DNA from: Cycas panzhihuaensis | Taxonomy: Eukaryota; Cycadophyta | Assembly: GCA_023213395.1 (NCBI GenBank) | Contig: CM041465.1 | Span: 119,109,741-119,173,740 of the forward strand | DNA: 64,000 nucleotides | Reading direction: 5' to 3' | Part shown: positions 25,466 through 40,741 of the stretch, piece after piece | How the letters are laid out: every line of letters begins with the position of its first letter | How positions within the stretch are numbered: position 1 is the stretch's first letter | The notes under the pieces: model-generated | The model's input: only the letters and a program-made list of their open reading frames with translations | What the model was told of the DNA's origin: nothing | The model's database searches: none | Position numbers and translations under genes: made by a program

Positions 25466-27291
25466 TATTTTCCAGCTACCTGGAATGGACATGGATAGCA
25501 CCTCTTAGGTAGGCACAAGTATGTATCTCTACCCGTCCCCCTGCTCATTTCATGACATGGTGAGATGCTTTATGGTTATATTAGTGCAACATTATTACAT
25601 AGGTAGTTTTGATACTTGGTTTGTTTGCCTATTTTATGTATGTGACTGTGATCCAGCCTATGACAACTTAGGACCATGGTCCTATGACACTACACAGCTC
25701 TAAAAGACATCTCCCTAACATTCTTGAGTACTTGTGAGCCCCCTGTAGCTCATCTTTGACTCATGTTTAGCCTCTTGTATGACTCCTAAGATACTCTTTT
25801 GGCTTAATTTCCCTTTTTCATACTTTTGCATCCTTGTTAAGGCCTGTTTTGCACCTTTTTACATGTTTGGGAGGCCCCACCACTGCCTAAAGGTCCTTTA
25901 AAACCCTTACTAGTTTAACAAATCTTATTATTGCATCCTGGGACTAATCTTTTAGGGATCTCTTAGGTTCTTTTTTATTTTTCCCTATGTTCCCCCTACA
26001 TCGTAACAATATTCGCAGTACCGCATCAATAATCATGGTACTATAAAGTTTACCATAGGGCGATAGTCCATAAACTATTGCGGCTAGATAACGACTAGTT
26101 TCACATTCATTACGAAATTGTTGCATGGTTGGGAGCCTCTTCCCACCTAGAGCAAATCCTAAATGCTTGAAATCCCTAATTGGGACATAAAAACCCAATT
26201 TTAAATTTATTTGCTCTCTCTTAGCTTCTTAAAGAATAGAAAAAATGCCTCTCCTCTCCCACTTGCACTTTTCTTCTCATACTTCTTTTCTGTAAGGGTA
26301 AAAACCCTAATACATAGGTTTGAAGGAGATCTCTCTTAGTAAGTTCCTCCTATCGTGTGCTCAGTCTAGCAGTAGCAATAAGATTCCAAAGCTTGAAGGC
26401 TCTTTCTCGCTTCTAAAGAGGCCTTTCTTCACCCTAGAAGTAGGATTCCTAGCTCTCCATGCTTGTTGATGAGGTAATATTTGGTTTGTCTAATTTCTAT
26501 AACTGAGAATAGGTTTGTTTTTGTTGTTTCTTATTTTAGCAATTTTGTTTCATTTAGCCGCATCTTTCATTATATGTTTCGGCATATATTTTGCTCCTCT
26601 TTGGTAGGCAAAGGAAGGCAAACCCTTCCTTTCTTCATTGGCTCTCCCCCTCAACCCCTTGGGTCCTCCTTTAGCTAACAATTGGATGGATTTTGGACAC
26701 TTTGGAGAAGGAGAAGAGGAGCAAATAGTCAAGTTCGACTCCTTATGCTATATCCTCTAGGAAGCCCCTACTTCTCAAAGTTTCCTACACCATATCTGCT
26801 CTACAAGCTAGGGTATCCCTTCAAGTGTAGGTCTCACTTTTGATTATAGTATTTGTAACACTTGCAATGCTTGCATTTAGCTTGTATATGTATTATTTAC
26901 CAGCGATATCCATGATTTATTTCTTTCTTATATGATATTTATATTTCTTGCCCATTTTACAAACTTTGCAAACCTTACAACATTTACAACTTTTGCAATT
27001 TTCGCAACATTTGGAACTTCTTGCAAGTTGCTTTGATTTTAAGTTTGCTTGAAGCTCTTGATCTCTATCTAATCTGCTTATGCAGTACCTGAGCACATAG
27101 GAGGTGGTTCCCTTAAGAGAGCTAGCCATTCTGAAGCTACCTGCTTCTTTATTCTCAAATCCCCCCTTTCTCCCTAAAAAGTTTTATAAGATATTGTTGT
27201 GCATAAGGAAAATCATACATAAATCATTTATTTCTTTCTTTTAGGATATAAAGTAAACTTTATTTCCACTTTGATAAGGTACACACACATG

Positions 27292-27379
<88 letters not shown>

Positions 27380-28777
27380 TGCATCTATTTATTTTTAAAA
27401 GGGTTTGTCTATATGAAAGACAAAGCTCTTCCCAAACAAGCAAGATCACGTTACAACAAAGAGGTACATCTCTTCTTTTTGGTATTTATTTCCCTTTGGT
27501 TCTTCCTTTCAAGTTTCTTGTTTCATAAAATGCTTCAGGGAAGGTAAGGAAGCCCCCACTCATGGCCATATTTGCAACATCCACCGCAATTTGGAATGTA
27601 AGGCCATGGGTGAATGGAATGCGAGAAGAAAGGTGTAGCACTTGACCAATCAGCATACTCCTTGGTGCACTCCCTCTAGCTCTTCTCTCTCTTTCTTCCT
27701 TTAGTCTTCCCCCCTTTTCTGAAAAGAAACTGCTTGTGTTTGCATGAAGATCGTAGCTTCATGCTTGCATATTTACATTTATGAAAAGGAAATATAAAAG
27801 GGGCATATGTATGCTTGCATCTTCATCTTTTGTTTTCCCCTTCCCATGCGAAAACGATAAGATCTTGCTTCCCTCCTATGTTCATATGACCATAAGAAAG
27901 TAGTTTGAATAAGTACGTTCCTTTATTTTCTTCCTTAGGAAAGAAAGTGAATAAACCAACAAAAGGACTTTCCTCTCCTTACTGGTTCTGCCTTACATTT
28001 TACATACCTACATGAGCATAAGGGTAAATTTAGTGTAATTTGGTTGGGAGTATCTTCTTTCTTGCATCCAAAGGAAAAGATTGCATAGATCATTTATGTT
28101 CTTTCTCTCTTTTACCCCCTTCCTTAAATCAATCTTCTTCCAATAAATGAAAAGAGAGTGAGAATAGGAGAGAGAGAGAGAGAATATTATTATTTGTTTA
28201 CGTTCTTTTCAAGACCAATATTTTGGTCCCTTTTAATCACTTCATCTCATAACCAAAATAGAGGACACCATCCAAACTCTTAACATAGTTGAGAAACCCT
28301 CATACTCAACTCAAACCCTAAAAGCATGCCCTTAAGGCAACCTCAAATATAATTTTCCAATAGTCTTACCTTTTAGATTTAGTTCCTATATGCACCAAAT
28401 CCCCTTCTCACCCCCAACCAACTGCTTCCTTTACCAATTTCTTAGGTTCCTACCTTATAAGGAACTATCCTTTCTCCTTGACCTCTTCTCCAAAAGAAGG
28501 TTTTTTTCCTCCTCCCTTTCACCATCAAGATAAGGGAGCTCTCTCTTAGGCTACTTGGTAAACCGAGGATGCCCTTACTCAAGTTAGATCCTAGAAGGTG
28601 CTCATCCAAAGGGAAGGTCTTATATGCTATTTGTAGGTCTTCAAACCTACATTTTGATGCATGGACACCCTTTGTAGGTGATCTATCCCTTTTCTTAGGA
28701 CCCTTAAGGCCTTGTTGTAGCTGTGATACCAGTTTAGGTGTCCTTGCCCTTAGTAACCCCTTAGAGGTGCACTTCTA
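25466..28777 (+). repeat. E4 5' LTR (3312 bases)
   Basis: Starts TATTTTCCAGCTACC and ends GCACTTCTA. Aligns along its full length with 37396-40741, differing mostly by transitions and by the microsatellite. Open frames inside it are short and not conserved between the two copies, so I list none as genes. Confidence 0.9.
27295..27375. repeat. (AT)n(AG)n compound microsatellite in E4 5' LTR
   Basis: About 46 bases of AT followed by about 35 bases of AG. The equivalent place in the 3' LTR holds a different compound repeat (39171-39355). Confidence 0.95.
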
Positions 28778-28845
28778 TTAGAAACCATACTCAAGAATTA
28801 CCAGTAAGGGAAACATTCTGATTTCCCTTGTGCTAGTAATGCCCT

Positions 28846-29760
28846 TCTCTTTTGGCATCTCTTTCTAGATTTGTTGGGCAACCCCCAACATCTTTACTCT
28901 GCTTTATCTTTGTCTCTTTTTACGTTCTAGGGGAACTTGAATGCAACAATTTTCTTGTTGTCTACGAGGTCTCCCTCCTATTTTGGAAGAAATCCCTTAT
29001 TCTCCCCTCCCCTTGCCTAATTCTAAATCAACCATGGAGGGATATTCCTTGGAATGAGCTTACCATGCCTATGTCTCTAAGACTCAACCACAACCCTCAA
29101 CTTCCTTTTAGGGTCCCACCTAAGAGGGTGATGACCCTATCTTTTATCTGGGCGACCAAGAACACCCAAGTTTCCTCTTTTGTTGACCCCTCAGCTCAAC
29201 CAAGGGGTCATCCCTTCATCGATTATAGGTTGACCCCTTTATTTATTGAGGCCCCAAGGACCAACTTACTACCTCATTCCCCTGAGGTGCCCAAATTCAA
29301 TGGAACCTCATCATAAGACCCAACCGAATATGCCAGGAGCTTCTCTATGGCATGTATCAATTATTAGGCTTATGATCACATTTTGATGAAATGTTTTCCA
29401 CATTTCTTGCAGGGAGATGCTCTTAAACGGTTCTATCACCTCCATACCCACTCTATCCATTCATTCTAGTAGCTCGTGGATGAGTTCGTCAACTATTTTA
29501 ATGTCACTCGTCCTTTCAAGAGTGGGATGAAGGCTTTACTCTTGCTTAAACAAGGTCACAAAGAAATAAATCGTGACTTTATGAGGCACTTTCACAACCT
29601 TCTTCACTCTACGAAGGCCGCATTGCCTAAAGAGTTGAAGAGAGATATCTTTATAAATGCCCTCTACCTTGGGGTATATGTTGAAGTCCTCAAAATGGGG
29701 GCAACAACATGTGACTCTTCCATAGCTAAATGCTTATCACTCAAAGCCATTGAGATCTAA
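28846..29760 (+). pseudogene. E4 gag (Retrotrans_gag type), decayed
   Basis: Readable as KCFPHFLQGDALKRFYHL followed by LVDEFVNYFNVTRPFKSG and NRDFMRHFHNLLHSTKAALP. This is the usual pattern of a Gypsy Retrotrans_gag domain (a large hydrophobic-rich block with a 'WF/FY-L' step and an F-x2-xF segment). The upstream part, from about 28846, is proline-rich and also open. Single stops interrupt the frame near 29313 and 29469. A downstream segment near 30058-30105 reads KKWYSAHGDYFHEDL, a Tat-type zinc finger with cysteine changed to tyrosine. Confidence 0.8.
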
Positions 29761-30779
29761 GCAAGTCTCAAGAAACCTCTTAAACTGTCACAACGATGGG
29801 AGGCACCCCCTCTGTCACATGACCTAAAACCCTAACAACTTCAAAAGTCTACTACCCACTCAATGGAGAAGACTTTAGATCCTTTGACTTCTACTATACA
29901 TTCCTTTGAACATATGACGAAGGAGCTCAAGCTCTAGACTCCTTCTTCACCCCCAAATTCCCATGGACCTATCCATCAAGCCTCTCAAGTAGCACCTCTT
30001 AAGGATAGAAACGACCACTCCTCTCAAACTAGAAAGACTAAACCTTCCTTGGATAAGAAGTGGTATTCTGCCCATGGTGACTACTTCCATGAGGACTTGT
30101 AGTGTTAGGTGTAACATCCTAAACTTGGCCCACCTCATAATTCCTCTCCTAGACCAGCGTCTAAGCCTAATCTGGACTAGCCTATCCATAGGGATCCCTT
30201 CTCTAAACACGAGGAATAGGACCAACATACCTATAATAGGGGGAACTAAAATAGAGGATGATCTCCCAAACCTTACTCTACACAAGCAAAAGGAAAGGGG
30301 GCAAGAAGCTCTTCCTCACCTCCTGGTTCTTGCCATCAAACCTCTTCACCCTCTCAATCTTACAATAAGGGAAAGAGAGTTATCCAAATGCTTAAGATGA
30401 CCCCTTTATACATCATCACCAGGTCTCAAGTAGCTCAAGAGGCCATAGGGGCTTCCTCCTCCTCCTAGCCTAATTTCTCCATAGATAACCTGCCTTCTAA
30501 AATTCTTCTACTCCCCAAGACTATTCATGTCTACTCATGACATTATGATTTCTGAAGGGCACTTCCCCAACATATTGGAAAGGGGAAGTCCTTCTTAATT
30601 CTTGATGAGCTCCACTCTATGTTTTCCAGAATGTCCATGATGGACGTCTTGAAAATTTGACCTAAGTAATACACTTTTCTTCTTAAAGATCTTGGCCAAC
30701 AAGATGCTCTTGTCCATGCTGTAGGCACCACCTCCCATGGACCACCTATCATCTCATTCAATCCTTGAGATCGCCCTCT

Positions 30780-31541
30780 TCCCAGTGAGTGAGAAAATCT
30801 TTTGCATTACCTATTCATCATTTTTATTGACACTCCTGATTTTATCATAAGGGGGATCATCATAGATAATGGGTCCTCAGTTAATGCTATGCATGTATGC
30901 ATGCTTAAGGAGTTAGGCATTGTGGCTTTTGATTCTATCCCTTGGAAATGCTAAGGATATGATAAAACTGAGAAGTCTCCCTTTCACTTACCTTAGGAGG
31001 GAAGACCATTTCTGTAGATGTTGTTATACTCAATATTAATGTAGAGTACAACCTCATGTTGGGCTGACCATGGCTTGACCATATGGGAGCAATTTGCTCC
31101 TCACTATGGGGGTAACTCATGTTTGTCCATGAAAGACAAAATAAAGTTGTCACCTATGAGCCTTTATTGTCTCACATTTATCATCCATCTTGCGAGGCTA
31201 TCTTCAATGATGAAGATAACGATTCTAAGGAGGTTATGCCTTCCATAGGGCCCATTTTTCAAGAGACCAACCTTCATCAAATAGAACTCATAACTCATAA
31301 TGAACCAAACCTAGTTAGGTTTTCCCTTATTGGTGTAGGTAGCTATGGTTACCTAGCCCTCATAGGTGATTTCGAGTCAAATAGTGAGGGCCATGATCCC
31401 CCTCCTCGGCATGTCACCCTGGTTTTATGCACACCTAAGGAGATATCCCAATCAGATATCCCCTTTTCTCTTTATTATACATTAGCTCCCGAGCCACTGG
31501 TTCTAAACTATCCATTTCTTTTATCTTTTTTCCCTTCCTAA
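30780..31541 (+). pseudogene. E4 aspartic protease region, decayed
   Basis: RGIIIDNGSSVNAMHV at about 30850-30900 is the Tat/Ogre-type protease active site (D-x-G-S-S-V-N). It is followed by KELGIVAFDSIP and then MLG.PWLDHMGAICSSLWG, the typical 'LGRPWLH...A..SS.H' flap and downstream block. VHERQNKVVTYEP continues it. The frame is interrupted by stops. The open 31119-31541 segment is the family's acidic linker after protease and shows no RT motif. Confidence 0.75.
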
Positions 31542-32690
31542 GCAACTTCATGTACACATCTGCGTTAGTGATCTGATTGTAGAGGTGCTTCTTCTTCACA
31601 CTCTAGATCCTCATTGAGGACTAAAGCCCATCCAATCTAGATGCAACCTCACCATGTGATCTATCGCACGTCAAGTCCATAACATCTATCTAGTTCCTAC
31701 CAAATCTATTTTACCTATAGGCTTACCCACATAAGGCCTACCCTTCATCATCCACCTCCATGCCTGGGGTGATTCTTTCTACTTCTGAGCAGAATAACCA
31801 CCTCTCTCTTGCTCTAAAATGAGCCTAAACTACCACTCTAAGCTTATCATTACTCTTCTTAGTCAAAGGTGTAACGATCATTTAGAGTGGCCTTCCATCC
31901 TTTGGATTTTATTATTAGTATCACATCTTTTTATCTCTTTCTTGAGGGAGATCTTCTCTTTTTTCCTAATTGGGTAAGTAAACCTCCTTCACTTCTAAGC
32001 ATGGAGTCACTTCCTAATCAAGGTCCCTTTGTTTGGGGTACTTGTACCTCTAGTTGTCACTTCCTTTATATATCTATCATGCTCCCTCTAAGGAGCATGC
32101 GTGATGCTCTCCCTAGTCTCATACGTAACCATCATTGATATACATGGTGATCATGTGTGCCTAGTAGGAGTGAGGCATTGCATGAAAGGAAACGCGAGTA
32201 TCATCCACATATAATTCAATAGAAAAACCATAACATAGCAATCAAATTAAAACTATCTAAATGTATAACTACTTATGCATTCATGCACCTATATCCATAT
32301 GTATATGCTCGTCTCTCTATGCATCATACAAATAAATATACCACATAATAAGCAAAAACATAATAACAGCAACATCATACATAAAAATAGGATACCAATA
32401 GGCCCTATATATATATATATATATATATAATCATATGGTACATCATCTAGGTAATACATCCTAGGAAGCAAGAATCCTTACAAGGAGGAGTACAATCATA
32501 TATCTGCATGTGGTGAAACTCCCTAGAGGTCTAAGGCTTTCCCATCAAAATACATAATATATATAAATCTCCTGCATGTTGTATCCTTAGGGGGTGTCTT
32601 CCCCTCATCCACTAGGTCCCTTGTTGGGGGACCACATCCCTCTTAGGCTCCTCTGAAATCTTTGAGAGATCCCTACCTCACTCTCCTTGT
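31542..32690 (+). other. E4 interior with no recognisable domain
   Basis: An open stretch at 31887-32138 has no RT or integrase motif. A short (TA)n tract lies at about 32405-32429. This is where RT would be expected to begin after protease, but none is seen. Confidence 0.5.
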
Positions 32691-33106
32691 CTCTGTGCCT
32701 TCATTAGGCCAGTGTCATCGTGTAAGTCTTGCTATATAATGACCTAGCAGCAATCTAGTCAACTGGTTAGTTGTACCTAGTTTAGATGTGATCCCTCTCC
32801 TTCTCAACCCTATGGAGTCTTTCCTCTAGCATGGTGACATGGATCTAACTCCCAGTGTCACCTCTTGCTCCTCCTAGTTGGGCCTCCATCCCTCATATTT
32901 GGCCCTGCAGGGCATCTCTCTCTTCCACCAACTACTCTCTCTCTGCCTATAAACCATCATGGGCACCCTACAGCTAACTAACCCTCATATGAATCTCTTC
33001 AGACTCCAACCCCCCATATGTCTCTAGCCTGGATCAATGGGGCAATGCTACTATGTGTGGCCTCTCCGATCAAGGCTCCTCACTCACTAGAATAGGAGGT
33101 TGTCCC

Positions 33107-33751
33107 TATTGGATATTGTGATAACAATCATTTTAGGCTAAAATTTTAGCATATTTTCGATGCAGATTCCCCCCCTAATCTTTCTCGGGGGGTTCTAAGG
33201 GGGGCAGGAGCTCCCCTTGGCCAGGGGGTGCAGGGGGCGTCGAACACCCCCTGCTAAGAGGGGATTCAAGGGCGATAGCCCCTGACCCAAAAAATTAGCC
33301 CTATAAACCTTATTAAAATGTAAAGAGAATCAAGGTCATTCAATACAAATACCCTAGATTCTATAGTTGAGATTCATGCCTTAGATGTCCCTCTCATATA
33401 ACTCGTTTTAGGGCTTTTCTTATTATATTGTATGTAATGTAATGTACTATGATAAGGGCAGTGGCTAGTTGTTGTTCTTGAGAGTACTCTGCTACTAAGA
33501 TATATTGTTTCTCCATTCTACAACAATAAAGATTGATACCTTTCCTGTGTGGACGTTTCCCTAGTACACTGCTAGGGTTTTACCATGTTATATCAGGTGC
33601 ATATGTGATGTTTAGCTTATATATTGATGTTATTTCATTATCTCTTATTTTAAAATTTGCATGTTAAATCTTAGTTTCGATTCCTGTAACTAGTTGTAAA
33701 ATACTTTAGATCTTGTGGCGGTTTAAGGTTTGGGACCTTGTATTCTCAATA
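33107..33751 (+). mobile_element. Solo LTR of the E1 Copia family, inside E4
   Basis: A 645-base copy of the E1 LTR in opposite orientation to E1, flanked by perfect GTCCC duplications (33102-33106 and 33752-33756) and with no internal sequence. It is the product of LTR-LTR recombination. Its ends read TATTG...CAATA, not TGTTG...CAACA. It interrupts the antisense ORF of E4 between the Gly/Asp-rich tail and the coiled-coil piece. Confidence 0.95.
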
Positions 33752-33857
33752 GTCCCTCTATATAGACCTGGGGGAATAACTCTCAGACTACTGCCTCTAG
33801 CAGCCTCACCATCTTGGCACCTCCTACCTAGCCATATATATCGTATATCAGTCTAAA

Positions 33858-33916
<59 letters not shown>
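33858..33916. repeat. (TA)n microsatellite
   Basis: About 59 bases of uninterrupted TA, in the E4 interior just after the solo LTR. Confidence 0.95.
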
Positions 33917-33918
<2 letters not shown>

Positions 33919-35034
33919 CATCAAGATATTAATATAATCATCTAAAGAAGGAGTGGATGATCAAACAAAAGATGGAATCAAGGTAGAGTCTCGCCTCTTA
34001 AGATGATTGGCTCCTCTACCTAGATTATCTCCTCCTCCACTGTGGCTCCCTCTTCCACTACCTCTACCTCCTTGACCCCCAGCACTACCTCCTCACCGCC
34101 TCAGTGTCGGTAGGGTGTCTCCTCCCTCTAATCTCTCCTCTTATGGGATCCCTCGATCTGTTATAGCTATTATTGCCTCTACCACTACCACCATGGCTAC
34201 AATTGCTACTGAAAATCTACCTACAACTCCCTCTCTTCCTATCAGTCCTGGTGGTCCTACCTCACCTCTTACTGGTGCTGGTGGTCCTACCTCATCTCCT
34301 ATTGACCCAAATGGCCCTGCTCCATCTCCACCATCATCATCACCTCCCTCATTAGGCTAATCTCCTAGCTCTCCTCCCTCATCATCACTCTCCCAATGGA
34401 TCACTCAATAAGGGTCTATTATATAGTCTTTGAAGGTAAGGAGATCTAATAATGTGGCTGCCACAGATCACCTCATGTGTACTTAGTCCTCAGTACCTAT
34501 AAATTTGGTCTACCATCTATGAACCATCAGGGCCCTAGTTGATATGGGATGAGATCCTCATGGTGTTTCCACTACCCTAAAGTGATCGAAGAACTAGCAC
34601 TAGAGCAGTGTACAATATGAAAACCCTCCTCTCCCTACTACTTAGATCTGGTCTAGTTGAGCTACTAAGTTAGTTGCCATCAATGTAACCTAATCAAAGC
34701 TCTCCCTAGCCTTGCACCACTTGATCATTGCTATCTAGCCTCTAAGAACGTCTTTGTAGTTCTATTTTTAGGATATCTAAAATAGAATAGCTAGTGTGAT
34801 GAGTTTCCTCACATGAGGAAATCTCGAGAGTACCATAGCCTGAATTGATACTCCTCACCAATTCCATAGCCTCCTCCCTATAAAGAACTTCACTGCCTCC
34901 TTGTGAGTAGCATCAGTACTAGGTAAAGTTCCCAAAGAAGCTAGCATACCTCTAGTTGGCACTCCCAAGATCCTCTTAATATCCCCTAGTGTGATAGCGA
35001 CATCCTCCACCTGCAAGAGATGGAACATGTGCAT

Positions 35035-36441
35035 CCCTTCTCCTATACCTATGGGATACTATATATACCAATAGCCACTAGTCTAATGAATATTATATGG
35101 TCTTTATCACCTTCAAGAGCCTACAACATCATAGAGTAGTCCTCTCCTATCTCGTCATCATTTTGATAAAGCTCATCATCACCATCCCTATGTTCTCATA
35201 GTTGTCAACCACAAAAATAGCCTACAAACACTAAGCTAACAGTCAAAAAACTATCTATGCCTCAATGCCATATGTCATCCCCCCTTTAGATGGTTGGAGC
35301 TCCTTCAAACTGGGTAGATCCATCCAATCTAGTTAGCTTTTTTCTTTTTTCCTTTAGTTAGTCTCTATCCTATGTCAATATCTGTGGTACTGTAGATATT
35401 GATGTGGGCCCTACTGAGATTTTCTGGACTCTTAGCAGGCCCCACCATAAACTTCATAGCACTGCGATAAACACCATAGGACCATGGGTACCCCCCCTAA
35501 AAATGGGAGAAGTGCCTTTAAAAATCCAAAAAAATTTCTTGACTGGTCCTTACTTAGTCCACTAGGACTAGGGTTGCCTAATGCCCTAGTTCTCCCCCTC
35601 CCTGGGCTTCTGATGAGCTCCAGGGGGTCCCTGTGGCCCTTATAGGCCCCAAAATTTACAAAAATGAAGACATCAAATTAAAGTGATGAAATGGAAATGA
35701 TAGGGTATGATCCACCCACTGGATTTGATCTGATGGTTATCATCTTATCGTCTTGGTCCTTCCTAATGGCTATCCTCCCACTCTGATCCAATGGTCAGAT
35801 CTCCTAGTATATGCTCTCATAGGGTGACGTAACCTCACTACTTAAAGAGGAGGACTCTAGATCTCTTAAGGGGCCTACGAAAATGAAACTTATTTTTTCC
35901 CTTTCTCCCCTTTTTATTCATGGAGCCTCCTGAAGTGCCATCTCTATTTTCTTCAGTGAGACAACCCTCAGGATCAGTTTATTGTCCCTTTCTTCTTTGC
36001 CTTTAAGGCCTGGCCCTTATTCTACTCCTACAACTCCCTTTTTACCTCTTTTTGATGCATTTATGAAGAACCCCTCCATCTCCTTAGAGGTCCTTCCATC
36101 TCATTTTTCACACTGCTATGAAACATGATCATATCTATACTCCTTTAGCTTATTTTGGTGTCTTGGATCCACTTTTGCCATCTATTTAAGACCTTGAGGC
36201 TCCCAGGGAGAGTCCCTCCTCCCTTCTAGGCCTTTATTGGCCCTTCCATTATCCCAAGAGGCACTAAAAGAGCATATTTACTAACCTTTCTCAACCTTCC
36301 ACTAGGCAAGCCTTCCCCAATCCTAGTAGACTATCTCTAGAGCTCTCCTATCCTCTCATGACTAATATATATATCTTTTTTGAGATGTTGTAGCCCTGTC
36401 GCTACCTTTTCCTCTACCTTGACACTACTGTCACCATCTAT
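35035..36441. other. E4 interior, non-coding or unrecognised
   Basis: No RT or integrase motif in either strand. A TGACGTAA motif lies at 35825-35832, followed by a pyrimidine-rich stretch, which could be promoter-like. The N-terminal part and promoter of the antisense ORF should also fall here but could not be defined. Confidence 0.45.
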
Positions 36442-36880
36442 TTGGTAATCCAATTTAAACTCCCATTTCTCACTATGGTGCTGCTCATTTTCACTGATAG
36501 AGGAAGTCGTGGTTATCCCAAATCTTTTGCAGCTACATGGATAATTTGCAATCCCTCTGAAAATGACTACATGCATTCTAGAATCTATTTATCTGAGGTT
36601 GTGAATAATGAGGCTAAATACATACTTGTTATTAAAGCCCTTATTAATGCATTATACTTTTACTATGGTCCTATCATCCTCTATTATGACTCTCAAATTG
36701 TCGTATCGCAACTAACCCACATCTACTAGGTGTGTTGCCCATGATTGAGAGCTCTTATGTTAACTGCCAAGTCCCTACTATCCCTCTTTACCTTCGTAGA
36801 TTTCCAATACATTCCATGAGATTTGAACACTGAGGCAGATGGCCTTGTTCGCCACATCCTCAAGTATTGTCTCCCTCTCT
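36442..36880 (+). pseudogene. E4 archaeal-type RNase H (aRNH), decayed
   Basis: FTDRGSRGYP at about 36489-36518, VNNEAKYILVIKAL at about 36602-36643 and YYDSQIVVSQL at about 36682-36714 supply the D, E and D of an RNase H fold in the 'FxDGASRGNPG / NNEAEY / GDSQLVV' pattern typical of aRNH. After a stop at 36729, FQYIP.DLNTEADGLVRHIL (about 36800-36860) supplies the last acidic block. The frame carries stops. The 3' LTR begins about 500 bases later with no integrase between. Confidence 0.78.
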
Positions 36881-37385
36881 TGGACAGTCCCTCCTAGGTA
36901 ACCAAACAAGTTGGCTAGCCACTCAGACTTCTAGATCATCCTTCCTTCTCCATTGTAACTACCCTTGCACCTCCAAAAGTAGGCCACTAATGAGATTAAA
37001 CTATGGTGACCGCTAGGTTTGATTCTTTGCTCTATCTCTATACCATTTGTGGCACGATGCTCCTACACATTAACCCTCTATATGTACAGATTCATGGTTT
37101 ATATTCACTTACTGATTGTGCTTGTAACCTTGTATAACACTTATATTACACACAAGGGTGATAGGAACAATCCTCCCATCCCCTTATTCTTTCATGCTAC
37201 ACTCTTGGGTTACGTATGGGCAACCCCCATGTTGCTCCATTTCTTTCCTCGTCCATGTGATCCATCATGACATTCACCGCTCCCCTTGGATGATGACACA
37301 CTTGTATTAGTAGACAATACTGACTCTTTTGTATTGACGGCATTTGCCATTGCTAGATGCTCCCAAGCAATGAGACTCTGCAGCC

Positions 37386-37395
37386 AAGGGGGTAG
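37386..37395 (+). other. E4 polypurine tract
   Basis: AAGGGGGTAG immediately before the 3' LTR start TGCTTCTTGG. Confidence 0.88.

Positions 37396-40741
<3,346 letters not shown>

Larger units (their letters stand above)
32690..35034 (-). pseudogene. Antisense ORF of E4 with plant mobile domain (PMD) resemblance, decayed and interrupted
   Basis: On the minus strand the open piece 35034-34855 reads HMFHLLQVEDVAITLGDI then LGVPTRG, resembling the PMD (PF10536) core 'TFHLP-GEM-ITLEDV--LLGLPV-G'. The same frame continues past a TGA at an Arg-like codon (GVSIQAMVLSRFPHVRKLI). Further along the minus strand, 34360-34115 encodes a Gly/Asp-rich tail. After the solo LTR (33107-33751), 33010-32700 encodes a charged coiled-coil-like piece (LVEERDALQGQI, MLEERLHRVEKERDHI). 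PMD proteins often end in acidic or coiled-coil tails. Antisense extra ORFs are known from Tat-lineage Gypsy elements. Placement between protease and RNase H is unusual. The domain call rests on my memory of the family. Confidence 0.55.

Noticed and set aside
27228-27449. Minus-strand open frame rich in Leu-Ser and Tyr-Ile
   Set aside because: Translation of the AT/AG microsatellite.
28720-28731. GCTGTGATACCA, one base from a reverse-complement iMet primer site
   Set aside because: It lies inside the Gypsy 5' LTR, is not conserved in the 3' LTR and has no LTR end beside it; chance match.
28852-29316. 154-codon open frame considered as an independent gene
   Set aside because: It lies inside E4 and leads in frame, past one stop, into the Gypsy gag domain, so it is the N-terminal part of gag.
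31887-32138. Possible RT remnant in E4
   Set aside because: Neither the YVDD/FIDD active site nor the other RT blocks could be found in any frame.
34115-34360. Proline/threonine-rich plus-strand open frame
   Set aside because: It is the complement of the Gly/Asp-rich tail of the antisense ORF; low-complexity shadow.
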